Shown here piece after piece: positions 1 to 9,339 of a stretch of DNA of 64,000 nucleotides. The notes below the pieces were generated by a model. That model did not search any database. It saw only the letters and a list, made by a program, of their open reading frames with translations, and was not told the DNA's origin. The stretch covers positions 1,612,001-1,676,000 of the forward strand of contig NZ_CP030944.1 of the NCBI RefSeq assembly GCF_013177635.1. Direction: 5' to 3'. Each line of letters begins with the position of its first letter. The first letter of the stretch is position 1. Position numbers and translations under genes: made by a program. The DNA is from Arcobacter aquimarinus. Lineage in GTDB: Bacteria; Campylobacterota; Campylobacteria; Campylobacterales; Arcobacteraceae.

Positions 1-813
1 GAAGCAGCAGTAGCACTAGAAGAAACAGCAGCAGCTGTTGAAGAGATTTCTAGTAATATTTCAAATAATACGGATAATATTATTCAAATGTCTAAATTAG
101 CTTCAAATGTAACAAACTCTGTAACAAAAGGTGAAACATTAGCAAGTCAAACAACAGAAGCTATGAATGAAATAGATAAAGAAGTAAATGCAATAAATGA
201 AGCAATTAGCGTAATAGACCAAATTGCTTTTCAAACCAATATATTATCACTTAATGCGGCTGTTGAAGCTGCAACTGCAGGAGAAGCTGGAAAAGGATTT
301 GCAGTTGTTGCACAAGAAGTTCGAAATCTAGCATCACGAAGTGCAGAAGCTGCAAAAGAGATAAAAGATTTAGTTGAAAATGCTACTAAAAAAGCAGACC
401 AAGGTAAAAGAATCTCTGAAGATATGATAAGTGGATATAAAGCTTTAAATGAAGACATTATTCAAACTATTGATTTAATAAAAGGTGTTGAATCATCAAG
501 TAAAGAGCAACTTTCTGGTATTGAGCAAATAAATCATGCAATCAACTCTTTAGACCAACAAACTCAACAAAATGCACAAATAGCTTCACAAACATATAGT
601 GTTGCAACACAAACAGATACTATTGCAAAACTTATCGTTTCAAATGCAAATGCAAAAGAGTTTATTGGTAAAAATGAAGTAAAAGCTAAAACTTTAGATG
701 AAAATAGTGTAAACAAACCTGCTTTAAATATCAAAAAACCTAATCTTAAAAAAGATAAGCCAAAAATTACTCCTTCAAAAAATGAAGATACAGAAAAATG
801 GACAAGTTTTTAA
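1..813 (+). CDS. Methyl-accepting chemotaxis protein, C-terminal part (5' end outside window)
   Basis: The reading frame is open from base 1, so only the cytoplasmic signalling part (about 270 residues) is visible. The conserved hairpin tip that contacts CheA and CheW lies around residues 72-110 of the visible part ([29 protein letters not shown]), followed by the descending helix. After that comes a Lys/Pro/Asn-rich, probably unstructured tail of about 45 residues ending in KWTSF. This matches the W-x-x-F form of CheR/CheB-tethering pentapeptides such as NWETF, so the receptor may recruit its own methylation enzymes. The ligand-binding domain is not in the window, so the stimulus is unknown. 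Confidence 0.95.
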   Translation, partial: EAAVALEETAAAVEEISSNISNNTDNIIQMSKLASNVTNSVTKGETLASQTTEAMNEIDKEVNAINEAISVIDQIAFQTNILSLNAAVEAATAGEAGKGFAVVAQEVRNLASRSAEAAKEIKDLVENATKKADQGKRISEDMISGYKALNEDIIQTIDLIKGVESSSKEQLSGIEQINHAINSLDQQTQQNAQIASQTYSVATQTDTIAKLIVSNANAKEFIGKNEVKAKTLDENSVNKPALNIKKPNLKKDKPKITPSKNEDTEKWTSF

Positions 814-841
814 AACTTGTTCATTTAAATAAAATATCTTT

Positions 842-1474
842 ATGATTTGTAAATACTGTAAAAACAATACTTTTTATCAACTTAAAAATGATTATATAAA
901 ATGTAAATCTTGTGCAAAAAAATATTCTCTAAAAAAACTAAAAACAGATGAAAATATTCTTATTGGTTTTTGGCAAAATAAGACAGCTTTAGAGCTTTCA
1001 AAAGAGTTGAACTTAAACTATAAAACTATAAAGACAAGATTTGATGAAATTCGATATAAACTCTCAAAATTTTTGGAAGAAGAGTATTTTAAAATTCCTA
1101 AAGATTATAGTGAATATGAAGAGTTTTATTATTTTTCAAAAAAACAAAAATTACTAAATGTAAAATCTTTATATGAAGCTGTAAACATAATAGGTTTTTA
1201 CTCAAATGAAAAAGTTTATACTCTTTTAATGCCAAATTTAAAACATAGACGTGAATCTAAAAATGAAGGATTTGAAGAGTATTTAAACTGGCATAAAATC
1301 TACTCAAAAGAGTCATATAAAACAAAATTATACGATTTTTGGAGATTTTTAGAAGAGAACCTAAAAAAATATAAAGGTGTAGAATATGATACATTTTTTT
1401 TCTATCTAAAAGAGTGTGAATTTAAGTTTAATTATGAAAAAGAGGAGCAATTAGAAATTTTGAAAAATTTATAA
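842..1474 (+). CDS. Zinc-ribbon/HTH protein resembling an IS1595-type transposase without its catalytic core
   Basis: The 210-residue protein starts with a zinc ribbon (Cys 3, 6, 21, 24: CKYC and CKSC), followed by a helix-turn-helix-like stretch (ELSKELNLNYKTIKTRF). The C-terminus (FWRFLEENLKKYKGV, then FYLKECEFKFN) looks like the end of IS1595-family transposases, where FWS-K-RL-KF-G and LHLKE-E-RFN are typical. I cannot identify the DDE catalytic acids in the shortened middle, and no terminal inverted repeats flank it. It is therefore probably a domesticated or decayed transposase rather than an active element. It lies 28 bp after the chemoreceptor gene on the same strand without a clear ribosome binding site. 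Function unknown. Confidence 0.6.
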   Translation: MICKYCKNNTFYQLKNDYIKCKSCAKKYSLKKLKTDENILIGFWQNKTALELSKELNLNYKTIKTRFDEIRYKLSKFLEEEYFKIPKDYSEYEEFYYFSKKQKLLNVKSLYEAVNIIGFYSNEKVYTLLMPNLKHRRESKNEGFEEYLNWHKIYSKESYKTKLYDFWRFLEENLKKYKGVEYDTFFFYLKECEFKFNYEKEEQLEILKNL

Positions 1475-1490
1475 TTGTTTCTTTTTTATA

Positions 1491-2744
1491 TTATTTTCTT
1501 AATTTTCCTGCTAAAAAGCCACTTGAAAAAGACCATTGAAGATTATATCCACCACAAGGTCCATCTATATTTACAACTTCACCACAAAAGTACAAACCAT
1601 CTATTATTTTACTTTGCATAGTTTTTGAATCAATCTCTTTTAATTCAACTCCACCTCTTGTAATCATGGCATTTTTAAATCCCTCATGACCTATGATTGT
1701 AAAAGGTGTCCAAGCTAAAGTTTTGACCAATTTTTCTCTTTTAACACCTTCAATTTGTTTAAATCGTAAACTTGTATCTATTTGGCAAATATTTAAAATT
1801 TCAGTTGCAACACTAGTTGCAAGTAGAGTTTCTAAATTTTCTAAAATAGTATGTGTTGGATTTTTTGCTATTTCATTTTTTAGATGAGAAAAAATCTCTT
1901 CTTCATTTTTACCTTTCAAAAAGTTTATCAAAAGTGGAACTTCATTGTGTTTTGCTAAAATAGGAGTAATTTCTCTAGCAAAATCCAAAATAACTGGACC
2001 TCTTAAACCCTCTTTTGTGAAAATCAAATCACCTACAAGTTTTAGATTTTTATACTTTGGAATATTTACTTTTAAGATAGCTTTTGCGACTGTATCAGCC
2101 TTACAAGAAGCGAAATTTTTCTCTTTTGTCATTAGTGGCATCATAGCTGGATGAGTTGAAGTAATGCTATGACCAAAATCTTTTGCATAGATATATCCAT
2201 CACCAGTTGCTCCTAAGATTGGATAACCTAAACCTCCAGTTGCAATAATGATATTTTTTGATTTATAGATTTTATCTTTTGAAGTTATGATAAAAATATC
2301 ATTTTCTTTTTTTATAGTTTCAATAGCTACAGAACATTCAACATCTACACCAACTCTTTTTAATTCTTCATCTAAAGCACTTAGGATTATACTTGAACTG
2401 TGATTTACAGGAAATACTCTAAAACCATCTCTTGCTATTGTTTCAACTCCAATTTTTGCAAAAAAATCTCTTAAATCGCTTGCATTAAAAAGTTCCAAAG
2501 CATGACTCATAAAACGACCGTTTTTACCAAACTTTGCCATAAACTCTTCAGTTGATAGAGTATTTGTAAGATTACATTTTCCTCCGCCAGTAGCTTTTAG
2601 TTTAGCTGCAATTTTTGGAAGTTTTTCAAGAAGTAGTACCTTGTTATTTTCACTAGCACAACTAATACTGGCTAAGATTCCAGCAGGTCCGCCACCAAGT
2701 ACGATACAATCATAAATATTATTCAAATTATTCTCTTTATTCAT
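1491..2744 (-). CDS. HI0933/YhiN-family flavoprotein (NAD(P)/FAD-dependent oxidoreductase)
   Basis: The 417-residue protein has an N-terminal FAD-binding Rossmann motif (VLGGGPAGILASI) followed by EKLPKIAAKLKATGGGKCN, the signature of the HI0933/YhiN/BaiN flavoprotein family. The mid-protein GGLGYPILGATGDGY and the C-terminal GLYFCGEVVNIDGPCGGYN segments, which close over the FAD, are also present. Length is normal for the family. The physiological substrate of this family is generally not established. It lies convergent to the preceding gene with only 16 bp between stop codons; the upstream neighbour on the same strand is 90 bp away. Confidence 0.9.
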   Translation of the reverse strand: MNKENNLNNIYDCIVLGGGPAGILASISCASENNKVLLLEKLPKIAAKLKATGGGKCNLTNTLSTEEFMAKFGKNGRFMSHALELFNASDLRDFFAKIGVETIARDGFRVFPVNHSSSIILSALDEELKRVGVDVECSVAIETIKKENDIFIITSKDKIYKSKNIIIATGGLGYPILGATGDGYIYAKDFGHSITSTHPAMMPLMTKEKNFASCKADTVAKAILKVNIPKYKNLKLVGDLIFTKEGLRGPVILDFAREITPILAKHNEVPLLINFLKGKNEEEIFSHLKNEIAKNPTHTILENLETLLATSVATEILNICQIDTSLRFKQIEGVKREKLVKTLAWTPFTIIGHEGFKNAMITRGGVELKEIDSKTMQSKIIDGLYFCGEVVNIDGPCGGYNLQWSFSSGFLAGKLRK

Positions 2745-2834
2745 ATTTTTTAAAAAAAGTAGGTTCTAAATATATCTGCTAAAATATATAACATAAGTAA
2801 TGTAAAAATTATTTTATTATAATTCATTTAAATC

Positions 2835-3539
2835 CTAAAAATCCATAATCAAAGAAGTCAAAAACTTTCTATCTGTTTTTTCTTTTTCAGTTTTATTTAT
2901 ATGGTCAAGCCTATAGCTAACTCCCAAAGATAGATTTTGTGTCATTTTTACAGCCAATGATGATTCACTTGAAATAAAATATTTATCGCTATCTTCTATA
3001 GAAATTAGATAATTTAGCATCTGTTTAAATTCTAAATTTTCATTTATTTTATGCCTATAATTTAGTTCACTTCTTGGTGCAACATATTCATCTTTTTTGG
3101 AACTATTATATTTATCAAAAGCATAATCTAATCCTACATGAATATCCAAATTTTGAATTTCATTTTCAAAAAAATTATATCCAATACCAGGACCTATATT
3201 TAATCTATAATCATAATCAGAAAATTGATCTTTCACATAATTTGCTCCAATATATGAATAAATTTTTTCACCTAACATATGATAATAATCTATTTCAATA
3301 TCATATTTATTAGCTGATTTTTGTTCATTATTTTCACTATATAAAACACTTCCTTTTGCTTTAAAACTTCCTTTTCCTGTTATTTTTGTAGTGCTTTCAA
3401 GTTTTGCGGAAAAAGTATTTGTATTACTATTTCCACTTGTTTTAACGTAAGATAACTCTAAATGCCTATCAAAATGTAAAGCAAAAGAAGAAGTTGTAAT
3501 AATAAATAAAAAAGAGATTTGTTTTATAAAACTCTTCAT
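2835..3539 (-). CDS. DUF481 outer-membrane beta-barrel protein
   Basis: The 234-residue protein has an N-terminal signal peptide (hydrophobic segment up to about residue 20, then ALHFDRH). The rest consists of alternating aromatic/polar stretches typical of a beta-barrel, ending in the outer-membrane-type pattern LTSLIMDF with a terminal Phe. The pattern (LELSYVKTSGNSNTNTFS near the start, YRLDHI late) fits the DUF481/YdiY family of putative salt-induced outer-membrane proteins; the function is not known. Its ATG overlaps the TAA of the upstream radical SAM gene by one base (TAATG), so the two are translationally coupled. Confidence 0.8.
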   Translation of the reverse strand: MKSFIKQISFLFIITTSSFALHFDRHLELSYVKTSGNSNTNTFSAKLESTTKITGKGSFKAKGSVLYSENNEQKSANKYDIEIDYYHMLGEKIYSYIGANYVKDQFSDYDYRLNIGPGIGYNFFENEIQNLDIHVGLDYAFDKYNSSKKDEYVAPRSELNYRHKINENLEFKQMLNYLISIEDSDKYFISSESSLAVKMTQNLSLGVSYRLDHINKTEKEKTDRKFLTSLIMDF

Positions 3540-5047
3540 TAATTACTCCTTAGCTGTTGTCTTTTATTAGCTTTTGATACATCTTTTTGAGCAAAATCAT
3601 AAGTTTCTGGAATAATTTTTTTCAAAAATGGAGGAATTTTTCTTCCACCAACTTTCATAACATCTTCTAAAATTGTATTTGCAATTAACTCTTTATCATG
3701 ATTTTTTGACATATATTCAAATAAAAATTCTGCCATTCTATCAAGGGAAATCTTATAAGTTGATTCACTTCTTTTATATAACCATTTTGATAAATCATAG
3801 AAATTTTCAAACACTTTTCCATCTTCAAAAAGTAAAGCTGTTGTTTTTTGGAAATTTCCACTGTTATATACAATATCCCAAAATCTAGCAAATCTTTTCA
3901 TCTCTTGCATTTGTGAAAAACTAATCAAATCATTTTGTAAAATATCATAAGGAGGTGAATCATTATAAACCATACCATATATTTTATCATGCCTATCAAG
4001 AGTAGTCCCAGATAGTTTTTTCAAAATTCCAACTTGAATCTCTCCTGTTGAAAGAGTATAGAGTTGATTTAGATTTTTTCCAAAACTCTCAATACTTTCA
4101 CTAGGAAGCCCAATAATCAAATCTATATGCATATGAGCGTGTGTTTCTTGTGATAAAAATCTTAAATTATCTTTGATTTTATCTATTTTTAAATTTCTTC
4201 TTATCTCTTTTGCAACATCTAAATTTAGAGTTTGAATACCAACTTCAAGTTGTAAACATCCCTCTTTAAACTGCTTAATTAAATCTCTTAATTCTTCTGG
4301 GAAATTATCAGGTATAACTTCAAAGTGTAAAAAATAATCCTCTTTTTTTGCTAAAAAATAGTTCAAAATAGCCTTTGCATAAGAGATTTTGATATTAAAA
4401 GTTCTATCAATAAATTTAAAACTTCTAGCACCTCGAATCCATAATTTTTCGATTTGTTCTAAAAAAATATCAATATCTAAATATCTCATTTTTGTCTCAA
4501 TTGATGAAAGACAAAATTCACACTCAAAAGGACAACCTCTTGCATTTTCAACATAAATATGTCTATTTTTTATATCAAAATCTGTGTAATCATCATAAGG
4601 TAAAGCTATTTTTTCAAAATCAACTTTTGGCGAATTTATAACTCGTGATTGAGTACAATTCCCCTCTAAAAGTTCTTTACAAAGGTTGTAAAAGCTAACT
4701 TCTCCTTCTCCACAAATAATATAATCAGCCATATCAAAATTTACTCTAAGAGGTGTATAACTAACTTCAGGACCTCCTAAAATTACCATTGTATTTGGAG
4801 ATACTTTTTTTATTACTTTTACAAGTTCTCCAACATCAAAAGCATTCCATATATAAACAGCAATTCCTATAATCTTTGGTTTTTTTTCTAGGATTTGTTC
4901 TGCTATTGTTTGAACTGATGAGTTTATTACAAACTCTAATATTTCTGCTTGTTCTTTTAATTCTTTTAAATTTGCTATTAAATATCTCAATCCTAAAGAG
5001 GTATGAGAATATCTTGCGTTTAGTGTAGTAAGTATTATATTTTTCAT
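3539..5047 (-). CDS. B12-binding-type radical SAM protein (DUF4080-like)
   Basis: An N-terminal cobalamin-binding-like Rossmann domain (about residues 1-140, beginning MKNIILTTLNARYSH) is followed by a radical SAM core with the CxxxCxxC iron-sulfur motif GCPFECEFC near residue 180, and a C-terminal DUF4080-like region. Such proteins use a 5'-deoxyadenosyl radical, but this subfamily's substrate is unknown. A GTG lies 15 bases upstream (5062), but homology-like sequence begins at the ATG at 5047, so that start was chosen; neither has a strong ribosome binding site. It is translationally coupled to the DUF481 gene downstream. No anaerobic-enzyme partner is visible nearby. Confidence 0.85.
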   Translation of the reverse strand: MKNIILTTLNARYSHTSLGLRYLIANLKELKEQAEILEFVINSSVQTIAEQILEKKPKIIGIAVYIWNAFDVGELVKVIKKVSPNTMVILGGPEVSYTPLRVNFDMADYIICGEGEVSFYNLCKELLEGNCTQSRVINSPKVDFEKIALPYDDYTDFDIKNRHIYVENARGCPFECEFCLSSIETKMRYLDIDIFLEQIEKLWIRGARSFKFIDRTFNIKISYAKAILNYFLAKKEDYFLHFEVIPDNFPEELRDLIKQFKEGCLQLEVGIQTLNLDVAKEIRRNLKIDKIKDNLRFLSQETHAHMHIDLIIGLPSESIESFGKNLNQLYTLSTGEIQVGILKKLSGTTLDRHDKIYGMVYNDSPPYDILQNDLISFSQMQEMKRFARFWDIVYNSGNFQKTTALLFEDGKVFENFYDLSKWLYKRSESTYKISLDRMAEFLFEYMSKNHDKELIANTILEDVMKVGGRKIPPFLKKIIPETYDFAQKDVSKANKRQQLRSN

Positions 5048-5132
5048 TCGCGATTGTAACACAAAGTTATTGATATTAACTTTTCATAAATCAATCTTAA
5101 ATATACTTGCACCATTATTTTAAAGGAGAGTT

Positions 5133-5441
5133 ATGTTAGAAAATACATTTTCAAGATTTAGAGTAATCTCTATTATAGAGGGAATCTCTTATTTAATTTT
5201 AGTTTTAATAGCAATGCCACTTAAATATATATTTGATTATCCATTAGCTGTAAAAATTGTAGGAATGACGCACGGAATACTTTTTATTCTTTTTGTATTA
5301 ACTTTAGCATTAGCAGCTAATAGATATAGATGGAGTTTGGCTTTAAATATTAAATTGTTTATTTATTCATTAATACCATTTGGGTTTATTCCAATTGAAA
5401 AAATCATTATGAAAAACCCACCAAAAACTCAAGAGATTTAA
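5133..5441 (+). CDS. DUF3817 small integral membrane protein
   Basis: The 102-residue protein has three predicted membrane helices: SIIEGISYLILVLIAMPL, a central segment with MTHGILFILFVLTLALA, and a C-terminal segment with LFIYSLIPFGFIPI. The pattern of E-G-S-Y near the first helix and G-x-x-H-G in the second is that of DUF3817 (YdzA-like) proteins, whose function is unknown. A strong AAAGGAG ribosome binding site precedes the ATG. It stands alone, divergent from the radical SAM gene, and ends at a strong hairpin. Confidence 0.8.
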   Translation: MLENTFSRFRVISIIEGISYLILVLIAMPLKYIFDYPLAVKIVGMTHGILFILFVLTLALAANRYRWSLALNIKLFIYSLIPFGFIPIEKIIMKNPPKTQEI

Positions 5442-5467
5442 TATTAAGGTTAAAAAACCTTAATATT
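5440..5467. terminator. Convergent intrinsic terminator between the DUF3817 and DUF945 genes
   Basis: A perfect 12-bp inverted repeat (AATATTAAGGTT / AACCTTAATATT) with an AAAA loop, followed on the + strand by a T-rich stretch. It overlaps the stop of the + strand gene and lies 2 bp from the stop of the - strand gene, so it can end both transcripts. Confidence 0.75.
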
Positions 5468-5468
5468 T

Positions 5469-7361
5469 TTATTTTCCACCATTTGTAATAGTGTACAAAT
5501 CAATATCTGCGATATTTACAGGATAACTTTGTTGGTCTTTTGTAAAACTTTGACTTTCATCAGGAGCTAATTCTGAATACTTTTTAGTAGAATCTGTTTC
5601 ATTCAATGCTCCACCTCTTAAATTTATTTCTAAATAACTATTTTTCATATCTGTAATATCTATATCTAAACTAAACTCTTTTGTAGCTTTTGGGTCTGTC
5701 CAGTTTTCATCCCAACCTTCAACCATTAGATATTCAGCTTTTACATTTTTTCCTAACATACCACTATAAATTTCATTTCCAGCTGTATAATAATCAATTT
5801 TATCAAAGCTCTTAGTATTATGTGCTTTTATTTTTGAAGCATCTTTTAGTTGAGGGAAAGATACAGCAATTCCTCCCGCTGAAATAACTTCCATATTTGG
5901 AGTATATTTAAAAGAAACTCTTAAAAGATTATCATTTATTAATTCATAACTAGAAGTAACTTGAGTATTAGCACCACTAATCCCATCATAAGATAAAGTA
6001 TCATAATTTTTAGATGGGAATTCTAATTCTTTTTCATCTAAAGCTTTGATTCCATTTATATAAATTCCATCTGTTTTTAATTCTGTTTCAAATCTTTTTA
6101 TATTTTTGTCTTCTGTATCAACAAAAGTAAATTTAACATCACTTTTACTTAAATCATTTATTAAATTTGTTGCAGATTCATTATCCATATCAACTGTAAA
6201 TTTAATAACTTCAAAGATATCTTTTATAGATTTTATATCTTTTATAGAAGGAATATTTTTATTTAGTGAAAGTGTTGCATCATATTTTAAAGTATCAAAA
6301 TATTTTTTTTCTGAAATTACATAATTAGTTGCTTCACCTTTTGAAGATAAAGTAATACTATTTTGAGATAATGCTTTTAAAAACTCATCATATTGTTTTT
6401 CAAAATTTACATTATTTGAATATAAAGAATCCATCATCTCTTCATATTTTTTAAATGGAATTTTATCAAAACTTATATCCATTGATGTTTTATTTAATAT
6501 AGCAGTTTTTCCAACAACAACTTCATCAAAAGAAATCTTACTATTTCCTGAAATATTCTCTTTATCTATTAAAGAGTTAGAATCCATAGTTAAATTTTTA
6601 ATTTTAAATGACTCCTTTGCATCTGCAAATTCTAAGTTTCCTATATTAATTTTTGAAGTTTTTTTATCTTTATTTGAAACATAATCCATATCTATATTGT
6701 CTATAACTAAACTACCTTTTGTATAAGCGTCATTATATACATCAGAAATTTTAACTAAACCGATTTTCATATTAGATTTGTTTCCAAAAATATCTCTAAA
6801 TGTAAAAAATGCCTTATTTGGAATCACAAAATTTATATCAGAAAGTTTATAATTTCCTTTTTCATCAATATTCAAATGTAATTTTTTCTCTTTTAATAAT
6901 TCATCAAACCAAACTTTTTGAGTATTTGCATAATAAGAGTAAGTTTGTGCTAAATTATAAGTAGTTCTTGTAGATAATTTAGTCAAATAAACATTTAAAT
7001 CAAGCTTTGAAGTTATATTATTAATTACAAAATCATAATCAAAAGTAACTCCTTCAAATAATTCATCTTTTGTAGTTCTATCAAGTAATAAAAACTGTTT
7101 TTCTAAAGATTTTTTTAAATCCTTATCTTCAATCTCATTAAACAAATATGAAGCTACTTTATCTGGATAGATAACTTCTATCTGACCACTTCCAAAAGTT
7201 TTAAATTTTTGTGAATTTTGTTCATGTTTTACAACAAACCCATTGCTATTCAGCTCTGCTATTTTAGATTCAATTTTGCTACTTACAACAAATTTAAATC
7301 CTAAGCACCCTACAAAAATAGTTACTAAAACAATAACTATTCCTAAAAAAATCTTTTTCAT
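5469..7361 (-). CDS. DUF945 (YdgA-like) protein, membrane-anchored
   Basis: The 630-residue protein starts with a single hydrophobic helix (residues 4-25) that is likely an uncleaved anchor or signal peptide. It is followed by a long periplasmic region rich in beta-strand-forming sequence. The beginning (SKIESKIAELNSNGFVV near residue 30) and general layout fit the DUF945/YdgA family of Gram-negative bacteria; its function is not established. A good AAGGA ribosome binding site precedes the ATG. It lies 42 bp downstream of thiI on the same strand, possibly co-transcribed, and ends at the bidirectional hairpin. Confidence 0.75.
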   Translation of the reverse strand: MKKIFLGIVIVLVTIFVGCLGFKFVVSSKIESKIAELNSNGFVVKHEQNSQKFKTFGSGQIEVIYPDKVASYLFNEIEDKDLKKSLEKQFLLLDRTTKDELFEGVTFDYDFVINNITSKLDLNVYLTKLSTRTTYNLAQTYSYYANTQKVWFDELLKEKKLHLNIDEKGNYKLSDINFVIPNKAFFTFRDIFGNKSNMKIGLVKISDVYNDAYTKGSLVIDNIDMDYVSNKDKKTSKINIGNLEFADAKESFKIKNLTMDSNSLIDKENISGNSKISFDEVVVGKTAILNKTSMDISFDKIPFKKYEEMMDSLYSNNVNFEKQYDEFLKALSQNSITLSSKGEATNYVISEKKYFDTLKYDATLSLNKNIPSIKDIKSIKDIFEVIKFTVDMDNESATNLINDLSKSDVKFTFVDTEDKNIKRFETELKTDGIYINGIKALDEKELEFPSKNYDTLSYDGISGANTQVTSSYELINDNLLRVSFKYTPNMEVISAGGIAVSFPQLKDASKIKAHNTKSFDKIDYYTAGNEIYSGMLGKNVKAEYLMVEGWDENWTDPKATKEFSLDIDITDMKNSYLEINLRGGALNETDSTKKYSELAPDESQSFTKDQQSYPVNIADIDLYTITNGGK

Positions 7362-7403
7362 ACTTTTCCTTTTAAAATTTATAAAAATAATATTATATCG
7401 AAT

Positions 7404-8885
7404 TTATTTACACTTTATATTTGGTCTATAAACTTTTATATTTGTATAACCTTCGCTATCTCTTAAATATTGTGCATGTAATTGACTCATTATTCCTTTT
7501 TCACAATAGAACAGATAAGTTTTATCTTGAGATAGTTTTTTTAACTCATTTTTCAACTCATAAAATGGAATTTTTAAAGTTTCACATGAAGTTTCTATAC
7601 AATCAGAAGTTTGTCTAATATCTATAACAGTATAATCTCCACTATTTAAATCAGTAACTATCTCCATTTGCCCTATTTCATTTACATCTTGGTCTATTTC
7701 ATCTACATTTACAAAAACTGTTTTTTTAACAGCTTCATCTAAAATAGAGTAATCAAAAGCATTTGCCTCTTTTTCCATTCTTTCATAACTTCCATGGGTT
7801 ACTGGATTTTTTGAAATTACGCCACAATATTCAGGCATAGATTCAGCAAATCTTCTTGTTCCTATCTTATTAGCTATATCAATAATATCAGGTTTACTCA
7901 TCATTGCAAGTGGTCTTAAAACAAGTTTATTTGTACATTGGTCAATCAATGCTAGATTTCTTAATGTCTGACTTGAAACTTGAGCAACACTCTCTCCTGT
8001 TACTAAAGCATCAATACCTAAACTATCAGCTATTTTTTCACTTGCTTTTAACATAAGTCTTTTTAACATAACTCCCATATAAGGTTGACTTACACTTTTA
8101 AAAATCTCTGTTACTACATCATCAAAAGGTACACTAATAAATGAAACCCTATGAGAACTTCCAAATTTATTCCATAAATAATAAGCTACTTGTTTTACCC
8201 CAATTTCATGAGCAATTCCACCAAGATTAAAGAAAATAAAGTGTGTTTTAATTCCTCTTTTCATTGTAAGATAAGAAGCAACTGTTGAGTCAAATCCACC
8301 TGACATCAAAGATAATATACTTCCTTGTGTTCCAATAGGAAAACCTCTTAATCCCAAATGCTTTTGAGTAATAATATTTAATTGAGAGTGTTCAAGTTCA
8401 ATAAGAATAGTAACATCAGCATTTTTTAAAGCAACACCTTTTGTTTTTCCTTCATTCATAGCAAGCATGTATCCACCAACAGTTTTTTCAATATCCATTG
8501 ATTTAAACTCTTGTGTTCCTGTTCTTTTTGCTCTTACAACAAAAGTTTTACCGATGATTTCATCTTTCATAACTTCATTTACTTTTTCTTTTATATCATC
8601 TAAACTACTCATATTATCTATTTGAATAGCTTCTAAAATTTGCTCAATACCTGGAGTATCAAGTAATTTTATTCTCACTTGTTCAACCACTTCAATTGGA
8701 CAAATAATTTCTACTTTATCAAAAAATTTTTTTATTTGTATCTCTTTTGAAATTTTTGTTAGCATATTATTTAGGTTATTATAAACCTGAGCTATCATTT
8801 GTCTTTTTGCTGTTGTTCCTTTTATCATAATTTCTGTGAAATATTTGATGATAAACTTTTGAGTTTTGATTTGAGATTTATCCAT
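7404..8885 (-). CDS. thiI: tRNA 4-thiouridine synthetase ThiI with C-terminal rhodanese domain
   Basis: ThiI activates uridine 8 of tRNA with ATP and transfers sulfur to it; the rhodanese domain relays the persulfide sulfur from IscS and can also feed thiazole synthesis. The 493-residue protein has a ferredoxin-like/THUMP region (about 1-175), a PP-loop ATPase with SGGFDS at about residues 195-200, the conserved Cys in MPEYCGV corresponding to E. coli Cys344, and a rhodanese domain (about 395-493) with the catalytic Cys in FYCEKGIMS. All key residues are intact and the length matches the long enterobacterial-type ThiI. A TATAAT box lies at 8920-8925. Confidence 0.95.
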   Translation of the reverse strand: MDKSQIKTQKFIIKYFTEIMIKGTTAKRQMIAQVYNNLNNMLTKISKEIQIKKFFDKVEIICPIEVVEQVRIKLLDTPGIEQILEAIQIDNMSSLDDIKEKVNEVMKDEIIGKTFVVRAKRTGTQEFKSMDIEKTVGGYMLAMNEGKTKGVALKNADVTILIELEHSQLNIITQKHLGLRGFPIGTQGSILSLMSGGFDSTVASYLTMKRGIKTHFIFFNLGGIAHEIGVKQVAYYLWNKFGSSHRVSFISVPFDDVVTEIFKSVSQPYMGVMLKRLMLKASEKIADSLGIDALVTGESVAQVSSQTLRNLALIDQCTNKLVLRPLAMMSKPDIIDIANKIGTRRFAESMPEYCGVISKNPVTHGSYERMEKEANAFDYSILDEAVKKTVFVNVDEIDQDVNEIGQMEIVTDLNSGDYTVIDIRQTSDCIETSCETLKIPFYELKNELKKLSQDKTYLFYCEKGIMSQLHAQYLRDSEGYTNIKVYRPNIKCK

Positions 8886-8910
8886 TTTCTAAGAAGACCT
8901 TTTGTTTTTA

Positions 8911-8931
8911 TTATGTTAGATTATAACATAA
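8911..8931. promoter_or_regulatory. Palindrome overlapping the thiI -10 box
   Basis: A perfect 8-5-8 inverted repeat (TTATGTTA, GATTA, TAACATAA). On the - strand a TATAAT box (8920-8925) sits inside it, about 35 bases before the thiI start. The position suggests an operator controlling thiI and perhaps the divergent small gene at 8989; no regulator is identified. Confidence 0.45.
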
Positions 8932-8988
8932 GAGGGATTATATGAACTTTTTGACATAATAATTTTTCATTTATAAAAAAGGATAAAA

Positions 8989-9246
8989 ATGGATATTGAT
9001 ACACTTGAAGATTTAGCAAAAGAGTTAAAAAATGATGAAAATGAGAATGTTTTAGCACTTTTTGAAGAGTATGCAAAAACAAATAATATGAAAGAAGAAG
9101 AATTAGAACAAATACTTTCAAAAAAATATGACTGTTTTAAATGTGAAAGTTGTAATAAATTCTATTGTTATGATGAATACTCATATTTTGATGAAGAGTG
9201 TATTTATTGTTGTGATACAGATGCGGAAGAGGAAGAAGAGTACTAA
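8989..9246 (+). CDS. Small acidic protein with a Cys-rich C-terminal half
   Basis: The 85-residue protein has a very acidic helical N-terminal half (DTLEDLAKELKNDENENV) and a C-terminal half with Cys pairs (CFKCESC, then FYC and CIYCC), suggesting a zinc-binding or metal-binding fold. It ends in a run of Glu residues. A ribosome binding site (AAAAGGAT) precedes the ATG. I do not recognise the family. It is divergent from thiI, with the palindrome at 8911-8931 in between. Confidence 0.65.
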   Translation: MDIDTLEDLAKELKNDENENVLALFEEYAKTNNMKEEELEQILSKKYDCFKCESCNKFYCYDEYSYFDEECIYCCDTDAEEEEEY

Positions 9247-9339
9247 AATAAAATTATCTTTTTATTACAAAATGCAATAAAATCAAAATAAAGAAAAATT
9301 CTTTTCTATAATTCCATAATATTAATAAAAGGTAAAAAA

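Noticed and set aside
842-1474. Complete insertion sequence
   Set aside because: No terminal inverted repeats or target duplication seen, and the catalytic core appears to be missing.
8951-8977. TTGACA and TATAAA in front of the small gene at 8989
   Set aside because: Spacing of 15 and a start point nearly at the ATG would remove the ribosome binding site, so it is unlikely to be the real promoter.
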